A stretch of 6,707 bases of DNA from an uncultured Pseudomonadota bacterium (GCA_937876385.1 CALFHQ010000702.1:1-6707); one strand, 5' to 3'. Counted from the stretch's first letter, positions 1 to 6,028 are shown. Notes: a model not told the origin generated them from the sequence alone. Numbers and translations are program-made.

Positions 1-96
1 TCCGGGCTTCGGCTTCCGCCTTCTTCCGGGCTTCGGCTTCCGCCTTCTTCCGGGCTTCGGCTTCCGCCTTCTTCCGGGCCTCGGCTTCCGCCTTTC
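1..96. repeat. 24-bp tandem repeat, four units in the window, coding
   Basis: Units 1-24, 25-48 and 49-72 are identical and begin TCCGGGCTTCGGCTTCC. Unit 73-96 differs at two places (a T-to-C change in GGGCTTCGG, and the last two bases CT changed to TC). The segment 97-120 is a more degenerate relative. Each unit encodes eight residues (frame of ARKKAEAE) in the minus-strand gene. The array runs into the window edge, so the true copy number is unknown. Because the unit is a multiple of three, gain or loss of units keeps the frame. Confidence 0.95.
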
Positions 97-478
97 TTCT
101 GGCCTCTTCTCGAGCCTTTCGCTCTGCCTCCAGACGGGCCCTGCGCTCGGCTTCCGCCTGAGCTTCCGCTTCCGCCTTCTTTCTCGCCGCTTCTCTCTCG
201 ATACGCTCCGCTTCCGCCTTTTTCTCGGCTTCGGCTTTGCGTCTGGTTTCGTAGTCGTCTACTGCAACGTGAGACGGGGCATCCATTCCACCTTCGGCGG
301 TGCGGTACCAATCTTCCGGAATGCGGGGCAGCTTCACGGGAACCACTTCGGAGACAAAGTTGTATGTATCACAAACCTTGCCAAATGCGCCGTTTAGCTT
401 TCGCAGCGTCATAATGGCCCCATCAACACCATTCTCCAGAAGAAGCTTCCCAAGATTGGCGACGTCTTTCTTGTTCAT
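1..478 (-). CDS. Hypothetical protein with long Ala/Glu/Lys-rich coiled coil (3' end outside window)
   Basis: The reading frame is open from an ATG at 478-476 to the left window edge (159 codons, no stop), so the C-terminus is missing. Residues 1-~75 form a compact region beginning MNKKDVANLGKLLLENG, with a Trp/Tyr/Pro stretch (PRIPEDWYRTAEGG) near 51-64. From about residue 79 the chain is almost entirely Ala, Glu, Lys and Arg, first irregular (KAEAEKKAEAER), then regular 8-residue units of the type ARKKAEAE. Such sequence forms a long charged helix or coiled coil, as in the TolA central domain, but nothing else identifies TolA: no N-terminal membrane segment is visible. I do not recognise the N-terminal region. 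A consensus promoter lies about 50-75 bases upstream. The ribosome site is modest (GGGGCAGGACC just before ATG). The function is unknown; a structural or scaffold role is only a guess. Its 5' end faces the radical SAM gene across a 166-base divergent spacer. Confidence 0.75.
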   Translation of the reverse strand, partial: MNKKDVANLGKLLLENGVDGAIMTLRKLNGAFGKVCDTYNFVSEVVPVKLPRIPEDWYRTAEGGMDAPSHVAVDDYETRRKAEAEKKAEAERIEREAARKKAEAEAQAEAERRARLEAERKAREEARRKAEAEARKKAEAEARKKAEAEARKKAEAEAR

Positions 479-525
479 GGTCCTGCCCCAGAGGTTGATT
501 ATCTATATACAGTAGCGACCCGACC

Positions 526-553
526 ATTATAGAATCTATGCTCCAACTGTCAA
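526..553 (-). promoter_or_regulatory. Consensus sigma70-type promoter for the coiled-coil gene
   Basis: On the minus strand, TTGACA (553-548) is followed after 16 bases by TATAAT (531-526). Both hexamers match the sigma70 consensus exactly; the spacing is one base short of the 17-base optimum. Transcription would start near 519, leaving a leader of about 40 bases before the ATG at 478. The surrounding stretch, about 495-600, is clearly more AT-rich than the flanking genes. The rest of the 479-644 spacer shows no small gene or terminator. Confidence 0.7.
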
Positions 554-609
554 CCCAAATCGCGTCAGATGTTCCAATGATAACACAGGCATTTCAACCT
601 CTTCGGCTC

Positions 610-638
610 TTGCTTTTGCCCCCCTCGGAAGCTAGACT
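610..638 (+). promoter_or_regulatory. Possible promoter placing the transcript start on the radical SAM ATG
   Basis: TTGCTT (610-615) and TAGACT (633-638) are separated by 17 bases. The -35 is poor (three of six consensus bases) and the -10 is fair (four of six, fits TANNNT). The -10 ends six bases before the ATG at 645, so a start would fall on or next to that ATG. This would explain why the gene has no well-placed Shine-Dalgarno sequence (only GGAAG at 627-631, 13 bases away). The match is weak enough to be chance. Confidence 0.3.
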
Positions 639-644
639 TCCGGC

Positions 645-2165
645 ATGTGGAGATTCCAAACAAGCAGGCTCCCGCTGTCATCACCGATCCCTTTCCATTC
701 CTTGGGTCGCCTGGTAAAAGGCGGTCGGATCCACTTCTTCGTGCGCTCCCCGGGGCACGACCTTCTCCTCACCATCACCCCGACGCAAGACCACAAGGGG
801 CCGGCTCTAGCGACTTCTCGTGATTTTGCAATTCACTATCGAAGTCATCCAAGACAAGAAGGCCGCAATCTCCCCGGAGCTTTCGTTGAGGACCTCGCCA
901 ACCTCTTCCTGAAGAAGGGTGACGGACTTCGCAAGCTGCTGGCAGCAGGCGAAACGCGTAATCCCATTGCGACGGGGGTGTCTCCTGGACAGCCTGGAAC
1001 CCTCCGTCTCCCCTCCGGGTCCATGGCTACATTGGCTGTTTTGGGGGATTCCACCGACGAGTCGTCCTTCTTTGGATGGGGCCTCGATGCGTCATTCTCC
1101 AACCAGACTCAACCAGACTTGAGGGATGTAGGCGAGCTCCAACTCGCAGCGCTCCACTCCCTGCTTGAGGCCATCGACGGACATCAGAAGGAAGAAAACG
1201 ACACCCTTCCAAAGACCTCCCACGTCGTGTACCTCGACCTCCTGAAGAAGACCGACGTCAGCAGCGAACTTCCCAAGGAACTGGAGGGAGGAAAATCGCG
1301 GGTGACGTGGGTCATCGACCTCCCCTCTTCGTGTTCCAACCGTTGCACCTTCTGCCTCTCCAATCTTTGCGAACCACACCCCACCGCCCCGGGTGAAACC
1401 GTCGGTCGTCTGGGACAGTGGCTCTTGGACACAGCCGATCTGTGGCCCGACGACGTCCTGATAGACTGCTCCCTGGTGGGTCGAGACGCCCTCCTCAATC
1501 CGGATTTTCTAGAGGTAGTCGCCCTCCTTCGTGCTCGCCCGGCAACCCGGCGGGTAGCGGTGACAACACCGGGCACAACGCTGGCCAATCCGAAACGAGC
1601 CAAGGAACTGGCCAACGCCGGTGTAGACGAAGTAATCATGACGTTGCTGGGTGCAGAAGCCCCCCTCCACGACAAGCTCGCCGGACTTCCGGGAGCCTAT
1701 CAGGCGCTGGTTCAAGGGGTGAACAACCTCGCCCCTCTGCCGGTGACCTTAAGTTTCAATTCGGTGTTGCTGCGGCAGAACATCGAAGAACTTCCGCAGA
1801 TCATCGACCGAGTGGCCGCTTTCAATGCTCGAATGAGGCTTTACCTCTACACCACTGAACCCATCGTGACATTGGAGCAGGCTGCGTTGAATTACCCCCG
1901 CCTCGTCCAGGTGAAGCGGGCCCTCTCCAGCCTCAACGCAAGGCAGATAGCTGTTCTGGACGGGATCCACTACGTCCCTGACTGCGTGGTACCAGAGGAG
2001 GTTTTGAGTCACCTGGGTTTCTCAAGCCAGAAGCAGCCCTCGCCCCCAACCTCAACACCGGGTCCATGCAGCCAATGCTCACGATTTGGCCAGGGATGCC
2101 CTTCCATCACATTGCACTACCAGAAGCTCTTTGGTGACGAGGAGTTGCGACCTATTGAGGGCTGA
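645..2165 (+). CDS. Radical SAM enzyme with unknown N-terminal region and C-terminal Cys cluster
   Basis: The protein has 506 residues. The radical SAM site CSNRCTFC (Cys230, 234, 237) would bind the [4Fe-4S] cluster that cleaves S-adenosylmethionine. A MoaA/PqqE-like core follows: LLNPDFLEVV (283-292), where the usual GGE(P) is replaced by VGRDA; VAVTTPGTTL (304-313), a strand-loop equivalent to the family's 'TNGT'; and GVDEVIMTLLGAEAPLHDKL (326-345). The C-terminus carries Cys447 and, after a Pro/Ser/Thr-rich linker (461-474), CSQCSRFGQGC (Cys475, 478, 485) followed by Y492, FGDEEL and P503. This resembles the C-terminal Cys motif of several uncharacterised radical SAM proteins and may hold an auxiliary Fe-S cluster. 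Residues 1-~215 match nothing I recognise. The start is constrained: an in-frame TAG lies at 633-635 and ATG 645 is the first start after it. The substrate is unknown and no precursor-peptide gene was seen beside it. It converges on ybeY with a gap of only 20 bases. Confidence 0.9.
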   Translation: MWRFQTSRLPLSSPIPFHSLGRLVKGGRIHFFVRSPGHDLLLTITPTQDHKGPALATSRDFAIHYRSHPRQEGRNLPGAFVEDLANLFLKKGDGLRKLLAAGETRNPIATGVSPGQPGTLRLPSGSMATLAVLGDSTDESSFFGWGLDASFSNQTQPDLRDVGELQLAALHSLLEAIDGHQKEENDTLPKTSHVVYLDLLKKTDVSSELPKELEGGKSRVTWVIDLPSSCSNRCTFCLSNLCEPHPTAPGETVGRLGQWLLDTADLWPDDVLIDCSLVGRDALLNPDFLEVVALLRARPATRRVAVTTPGTTLANPKRAKELANAGVDEVIMTLLGAEAPLHDKLAGLPGAYQALVQGVNNLAPLPVTLSFNSVLLRQNIEELPQIIDRVAAFNARMRLYLYTTEPIVTLEQAALNYPRLVQVKRALSSLNARQIAVLDGIHYVPDCVVPEEVLSHLGFSSQKQPSPPTSTPGPCSQCSRFGQGCPSITLHYQKLFGDEELRPIEG

Positions 2166-2185
2166 TATCGCTTCCCGAGGGCAAC

Positions 2186-2674
2186 TCAGACTACCGCAGG
2201 GAACAGGCCGTTGAATCGACCAAAAAGTTCGTTCTCCCGACGGATCATCTCCCGGGCATCTTCCTCGGAGGTTTCGTGGTCAAAACCCACGAGATGAAGA
2301 AGGCCGTGAATGGTCATCAAGGCCAGCTCTTCTTGTGGAGAATGGGTTTGAGGTCGGCCATCGGTGAAAGGCTGGCCGGCCTGCCTGACGATGGTCTCCA
2401 CGGAGATGACCAGATCCCCGAGGATCTGGCCGCTGGGGTCTCCAAACTCACCGTCGTCCATGGCGAAAGAAAGCACATCCGTTGTTCCCCGAATGCCGCG
2501 GTACTCCAGATTCATCTTTCTCATTGCGGGGTCCGATAGGAGAAGAACAGAAACCTCCCGGTCGGCAACCTTCAATGCGCCTAGTACGGCACCCACGGCT
2601 TTCTTGAACTGCTCCAAATCCAGTTGGAATTTGCGTTGGCGATTCTCGACGAACACGCTCTCGACCCTTTCCAT
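2186..2674 (-). CDS. ybeY: Endoribonuclease YbeY (rRNA maturation factor)
   Basis: The protein has 162 residues, the usual length for this family. The signature HGLLHLVGFDH (123-133) matches HGxLHLxGxDH and supplies the three zinc-binding histidines His123, His127 and His133. The other conserved blocks are present: MNLEYRGIRGTTDVLSF (54-70), with the family Arg at 59 and TDVLSF, and ILGDLVIS (84-91). YbeY is a cytoplasmic metal-dependent RNase needed for 16S rRNA 3'-end maturation and removal of defective ribosomes (known for the family). Its ATG directly follows the TAG stop of pgpH, so translation is probably coupled. The pgpH-ybeY order is widespread in bacteria. Nothing is missing or unusual in the sequence. 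Confidence 0.97.
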   Translation of the reverse strand: MERVESVFVENRQRKFQLDLEQFKKAVGAVLGALKVADREVSVLLLSDPAMRKMNLEYRGIRGTTDVLSFAMDDGEFGDPSGQILGDLVISVETIVRQAGQPFTDGRPQTHSPQEELALMTIHGLLHLVGFDHETSEEDAREMIRRENELFGRFNGLFPAVV

Positions 2675-5389
2675 CTACTTTTCCTCGGAAGGGAGAGTCT
2701 CGTCGGGGGTCTCCTCGAGCCCCTTGACTGATTCGTTCAATCGAGGCTGAGTGGGAGCATCAGCGGCCCCCTTCCCATCAACCTCCAGGGTATCTTCGTC
2801 TTCAGAGAGCAACTCGTCCCGCTTCAAGCGCACAGTCTGCTCGTCCTGTTTGGCCTTGAGATACTCGGGACGCGCATGGTACATGCTCACAAGGGTCTTG
2901 ACGAAGCTTTGCTGAGCCACCCCGACGTCTCCGAAGGTCATCCCGGATTCATCCAACTGTCCGTCCTGAATTCGTCTGTTGAAGATCTCCTCAACTCGCC
3001 CGGTGATGGACTCCTCGGTGTGCTGCGGCAACGCCCGGACAGCGGCCTCAATGGAATCCGCCAACATCAACAGGGCCGCTTCCTTGGACTGAGGCTTTGG
3101 ACCCGGATAGCGGAAATCTCTCTGATCGACGGACTCTCCAGTCTCCTTGGCTTCAAGCAACGCCTTGTTGTAGAAGTGCTCCAGGAAAGTGGTCCCGTGG
3201 TGCTGCTCGGCGAGGTCATGGACCATCTTCCCCAGCCTGTACTTTCGAATCATCTGGGTACTTTGAGCCACATGGCGCTTGATGATGCGAGCGCTGACCT
3301 TGGCTGGAAGGTGGTCGTGAGGATTGCTCCCAGGGGACTGATTCTCGGCAAAAAAGAGGGGAGAATCTCCCGCTGGACGATTGTCCTTCTCCTGGTGGGC
3401 GACAAGCTTGCCGAGGTCATGGTAGTAGGCACCAACTCTCGACAACAGAGCGTTCGCCCCGATGGCCTCGGCAGCATCTTCCACCAAGGTAGCGATCCAC
3501 ATGGAGTGCTGATAGGTGCCGGGGGCTTCACGAGACAACTCCTTGAGCGCTTCGTGATCCGTGCTGGCCAACTCCACCAGCCTCGAGTCCGTGGTGTAGT
3601 CCCAGACGTACTCGAAGATGGGGGTCAAGGACATCAAGAAGATATACGTGAAGGCACCTGAAATCACCGACGCCATGGAAAGCTGGAGGGAATGCCCCGT
3701 GGGCACCTGCCCCCCTTCCAGGAGGAGGACGATGATCCAGAAACCGACTCCGGCCAAACCCACTGCCCCACCGGCGAGGACGTAGGCGCCTCGCCTCGCC
3801 ACATGCCGAGTGACCCAGATTCCAACCAGGGAAACCATGAGCATGTACAACGTGGAGTACCCCGGGAAGTTCCCCGACAGCATCTCCGGCCCCGACATCA
3901 GAACGATCATGGATGTCATCACCAGAAGAAACAGAGTCCCCAACAGAGAGACCCGAGGTCCCATCAAGATATTGAGAACCATGGGGGCCAGGGCCACGGG
4001 GCACGCTGTGAGCAGCGTCGCACGCCCCAGCTCCGGGTAACTCACAGTCAAGATACCGGCAAAGAACAGGAACAATCGGATCAGGGACAGGTGAAGAACC
4101 AGGAGAACGGCAATGGCCAGGTAGTCCTTGTCTGACAACTCCCGTGTTGCCACAAAGCGGCTGGCAAAGCGTTTCAGGATGAAAGCGGAAACCAACGCCA
4201 GAAGCGTGATCCCCAAAAGAAGGAAGAGGGTGGAAATCGGAACCCCCATGAGGTCCCCCAGCCCCTTCCCGCCACCCGAGTGGCTTGAGAACTTCGCCAC
4301 GCACTGTGCCTGCCACGGCACAACCGTCTCCCCCAGCGCGACAATCGTCTGGCTCTGTGAGAACTCCACCGGCACTGTCTTCGGCAACCCCTTGAGAACC
4401 TGCTGCAACGCTCGCTGGGTGAGCCGTTCGTCTTTGCGCAGATTGGAACGGAGGCTGGTGAGAACCAACTCCTCGGCAAAGCCGGACAACACCGTGTTTC
4501 GGGCAAGGCGAGGGAAATTCTGGCGAACGGTCTGCCGCTGAAAATCGGATCGGACCGTCTGGATGGCGTTGGAGTATGAGTAGAGCTGGTCCGAATCCTT
4601 GAGATGCCGCTCTCTTTGCCCATCCACTACCAGAACGATGCCCCGGGCTCTGTCTCGATCGAAGTTGACATCGTAGGTCTCCACGATGAGCCAATCGTCA
4701 ACCTCGTCGAGATTCATGGCGACGGCGTCAAAGAGCGCCGGAATCAGCGTCGGATCCGCCTTGAGGGCCTCGTAGATGGCGACATGTCCCTGGGAGCGTG
4801 GATTGGGCAGGATGACGTGGATGATACCGAGAACATATTCTCGAATCTCCTCTCGACTCTTCTCCAGGCGCGCCAGGGTTTCCTCTCGAGACACCTTCTC
4901 ACTTCCCGAGCTGGCTACCTCCTCGGGTTCGGCTGCCTTGTAGAACGGACTCTTGCGCAAGGCTCGGTCGTTTCGCCCCTTTCGGCGGTCGTTGGCCCGA
5001 ATCTTCCGCTCCACGGTGTTCATGGTATCGAAGGCTTCCACCAATCGGTCTCGAGCCGTACGCAATTGCAGCTTTCGGTCCGAGAAGTAACTCTTGTCCA
5101 CCGAGTAGTACGGAGAGACCTGCTCCTTTGCCTTCTCCATTTCCGTCTCGAGCGCGGGATTGGGTTTCTCACACGTCAAAGCCCTCGGCGCCACATAGTA
5201 GTTCGTTGCTTTGCTGCCAGGCTGAGGAACGGGGAGTCCGGGGAAACCCACATAGGTCAGACGAATGACCAGAAGGATAAATAGGATCCAGGCCCCATAT
5301 CGAAAGACCGGATTCTGCAGGCCCAGTGAAAAGAATCGTTGAACGGCATTGCCGTCTCGATTCGGAGATGTGGAAATCCTTGATTTCAT
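2675..5389 (-). CDS. pgpH: PgpH-type 7TM-HD phosphohydrolase (c-di-AMP phosphodiesterase family)
   Basis: Counted from ATG 5389 the protein has 904 residues. Order: cytoplasmic N-terminus; membrane segment ~32-50; extracytoplasmic 7TMR-HDED-like domain ~53-380; seven membrane segments near 384-405, 423-447, 456-476, 480-499, 510-527, 535-557 and 570-594; then a cytoplasmic HD domain ~605-840. HD-domain landmarks are GTYQHS (His628), YHDLGK (His657-Asp658), NPHDHL (689-694), His706, EQHHGTT (His730-731), FRYPGPKP (759-766) and LADSIEA with Asp778; these supply the metal ligands. The family hydrolyses cyclic di-AMP to pApA in studied Firmicutes; this activity is inferred here. A 59-residue acidic, low-complexity tail (846-904) follows the HD domain and is not part of the domain itself. 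The frame stays open upstream to a TTG at 5425, but that TTG is the first half of a good -35 box, so I prefer ATG 5389. It is followed directly by ybeY. Confidence 0.93.
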   Translation of the reverse strand: MKSRISTSPNRDGNAVQRFFSLGLQNPVFRYGAWILFILLVIRLTYVGFPGLPVPQPGSKATNYYVAPRALTCEKPNPALETEMEKAKEQVSPYYSVDKSYFSDRKLQLRTARDRLVEAFDTMNTVERKIRANDRRKGRNDRALRKSPFYKAAEPEEVASSGSEKVSREETLARLEKSREEIREYVLGIIHVILPNPRSQGHVAIYEALKADPTLIPALFDAVAMNLDEVDDWLIVETYDVNFDRDRARGIVLVVDGQRERHLKDSDQLYSYSNAIQTVRSDFQRQTVRQNFPRLARNTVLSGFAEELVLTSLRSNLRKDERLTQRALQQVLKGLPKTVPVEFSQSQTIVALGETVVPWQAQCVAKFSSHSGGGKGLGDLMGVPISTLFLLLGITLLALVSAFILKRFASRFVATRELSDKDYLAIAVLLVLHLSLIRLFLFFAGILTVSYPELGRATLLTACPVALAPMVLNILMGPRVSLLGTLFLLVMTSMIVLMSGPEMLSGNFPGYSTLYMLMVSLVGIWVTRHVARRGAYVLAGGAVGLAGVGFWIIVLLLEGGQVPTGHSLQLSMASVISGAFTYIFLMSLTPIFEYVWDYTTDSRLVELASTDHEALKELSREAPGTYQHSMWIATLVEDAAEAIGANALLSRVGAYYHDLGKLVAHQEKDNRPAGDSPLFFAENQSPGSNPHDHLPAKVSARIIKRHVAQSTQMIRKYRLGKMVHDLAEQHHGTTFLEHFYNKALLEAKETGESVDQRDFRYPGPKPQSKEAALLMLADSIEAAVRALPQHTEESITGRVEEIFNRRIQDGQLDESGMTFGDVGVAQQSFVKTLVSMYHARPEYLKAKQDEQTVRLKRDELLSEDEDTLEVDGKGAADAPTQPRLNESVKGLEETPDETLPSEEK
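2682..2686 (-). promoter_or_regulatory. ybeY ribosome-binding site inside the pgpH 3' end
   Basis: The minus-strand sequence GAGGA lies seven bases before the ybeY ATG and overlaps the last codons of pgpH (Glu-Glu-Lys-stop). With the TAGATG junction it supports translational coupling or reinitiation, and it fixes the ybeY start at 2674. Confidence 0.7.
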
Positions 5390-5396
5390 AGGCCGG

Positions 5397-5425
5397 ATTC
5401 TAGCAGACAACCACACACCGGTCAA
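5397..5425 (-). promoter_or_regulatory. Promoter for pgpH-ybeY, start site predicted at the ATG
   Basis: On the minus strand, TTGACC (5425-5420) and TAGAAT (5402-5397) are separated by exactly 17 bases, each matching the sigma70 consensus at five of six positions. Only seven bases separate the -10 from the ATG at 5389, so transcription should begin at or within one or two bases of the start codon. No Shine-Dalgarno sequence precedes this ATG (bases before it read GAATCCGGCCT). Confidence 0.6.
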
Positions 5426-5435
5426 TCAACGTTGA
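5426..5435. promoter_or_regulatory. Perfect 10-bp palindrome TCAACGTTGA, possible operator
   Basis: TCAACGTTGA is its own reverse complement. It directly abuts the -35 box of the pgpH promoter (5420-5425) and lies 14 bases before the -35 of the divergent lipoprotein promoter, a position from which a bound dimer could affect both. The symmetry does not extend beyond ten bases, so a chance palindrome is quite possible. Confidence 0.3.
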
Positions 5436-5449
5436 GAGCGCAATCCCCC

Positions 5450-5478
5450 TTGAAACACGGGGCAGTGTGGGATAGAAC
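5450..5478 (+). promoter_or_regulatory. Promoter for the lipoprotein gene
   Basis: TTGAAA (5450-5455) and TAGAAC (5473-5478) are separated by exactly 17 bases. They match the sigma70 consensus at five and four of six positions. A start near 5485 gives a leader of about 20 bases carrying the strong ribosome site at 5494-5499. This promoter is divergent from, and does not overlap, the pgpH promoter. Confidence 0.5.
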
Positions 5479-5493
5479 CGAAGGAACAAAAGC

Positions 5494-5499
5494 AGGAGG
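5494..5499 (+). promoter_or_regulatory. Strong ribosome-binding site AGGAGG
   Basis: A full AGGAGG lies five bases before ATG 5505 and fixes the start of the lipoprotein gene. It shows that this organism uses classical Shine-Dalgarno initiation, in contrast to the weak or absent sites before the radical SAM and pgpH genes. Confidence 0.85.
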
Positions 5500-5504
5500 T
5501 TTCC

Positions 5505-5996
5505 ATGAGCAATTCTGCCACTCGGGCGACACTTTGCCTCTTTATCCTATTCACTGCCTGCGGCACCGACGGCACTGAAGAGGTCACCACCATCAGCTAT
5601 CCACACGAGGTAACCCTCTCCGCAGAGCAAGCCCTCGTGGCCCCCACTGGAGAAGTGCTGGACGGCCCCAAGTTCCTGCTGGCAGACCTGGTGACCTATT
5701 CGTCGAGCACCATCAAGCTCTCCACCGGTTGCCCCGAAGAGTCCACCCACTGCAAGCCGCTTTATATCTGCCGCCAGTCCCAATTCAGCAAGCCCACCCA
5801 CTACACCCGGGTACAGGACGTCTGCGCCGAGTTTCCAGAAGGGATGACCCAGCAGTCCATTCCCAACGCTGAAGCTGGGATGGGATTCGCACTCGAAACC
5901 AACACCGAGGAAGGGGTCATGAAGTTTCTCGTGAAGGCGGTGCAAGGATCGGGAGGCAGTGCCACCGTGACCCTCGAATACATGCCCGCTGACTGA
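5505..5996 (+). CDS. Small predicted lipoprotein of unknown function
   Basis: The protein has 163 residues. The N-terminus has a short signal peptide (one Arg at 7, hydrophobic core LCLFILF at 10-16) ending in FTAC, a lipobox-like site with Cys19 as the lipidated residue. Position +2 is Gly, not Asp, so outer-membrane sorting is plausible under the E. coli rule. The mature part (~145 residues) has four cysteines, Cys76, 83, 89 and 107, which could form two disulfides in the periplasm (inference). The C-terminal part contains VMKFLVKAVQGSGGSATVTLEY, which looks like beta-strands. I recognise no family. The gene has its own promoter and a strong AGGAGG site, runs divergently from pgpH and converges on the methyltransferase gene. 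Confidence 0.85.
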   Translation: MSNSATRATLCLFILFTACGTDGTEEVTTISYPHEVTLSAEQALVAPTGEVLDGPKFLLADLVTYSSSTIKLSTGCPEESTHCKPLYICRQSQFSKPTHYTRVQDVCAEFPEGMTQQSIPNAEAGMGFALETNTEEGVMKFLVKAVQGSGGSATVTLEYMPAD

Positions 5997-6010
5997 ACTC
6001 ATCCAGCCCG

Positions 6011-6023
6011 CGGCTTCGAGCCG
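6011..6023 (+). terminator. Weak candidate terminator hairpin after the lipoprotein gene
   Basis: CGGCT (6011-6015) and AGCCG (6019-6023) pair around TCG, followed by TAGATTT. The stem is short and the T run is poor, so intrinsic termination is only possible. It lies 15 bases past the lipoprotein stop, in the 49-base gap between convergent genes. Confidence 0.3.
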
Positions 6024-6028
6024 TAGAT

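Noticed and set aside
1..120. CRISPR-like short repeats
   Set aside because: The 24-bp units are contiguous with no spacers and lie in frame within an open coding sequence, so they are a coding tandem repeat.
300..515. Small plus-strand open frame of 71 codons
   Set aside because: It is antisense to the N-terminal region of the coiled-coil gene and its promoter leader, with no ribosome site.
1184..1675. 163-codon minus-strand frame opposite the radical SAM gene
   Set aside because: It overlaps the CxxxCxxC-encoding region of a convincing gene, and its Arg/Ser-rich product has no motifs.
645..2165. RiPP biosynthesis cluster around the radical SAM enzyme
   Set aside because: No precursor peptide gene, transporter or peptidase is visible in the window; the neighbours are an unknown coiled-coil gene and housekeeping genes.
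2166..2185. Bidirectional terminator between the radical SAM gene and ybeY
   Set aside because: The gap is only 20 bases and no stable hairpin with a T run is visible there.
3528..4694. Long (388-codon) alternative open frame on the minus strand inside pgpH
   Set aside because: It overlaps the well-supported pgpH frame on the same strand. Its translation is rich in Gly, Arg, Ser and His with no domain motifs, typical of a shadow frame in GC-rich DNA.
4604..5284. 226-codon open frame on the plus strand opposite pgpH
   Set aside because: It lies wholly antisense to the pgpH extracytoplasmic domain, with no ribosome site or recognisable motif.
5390..5425. TTG 5425 as the start of pgpH
   Set aside because: It lacks a ribosome site and forms part of the -35 box of the best promoter; ATG 5389 is the first conventional start.
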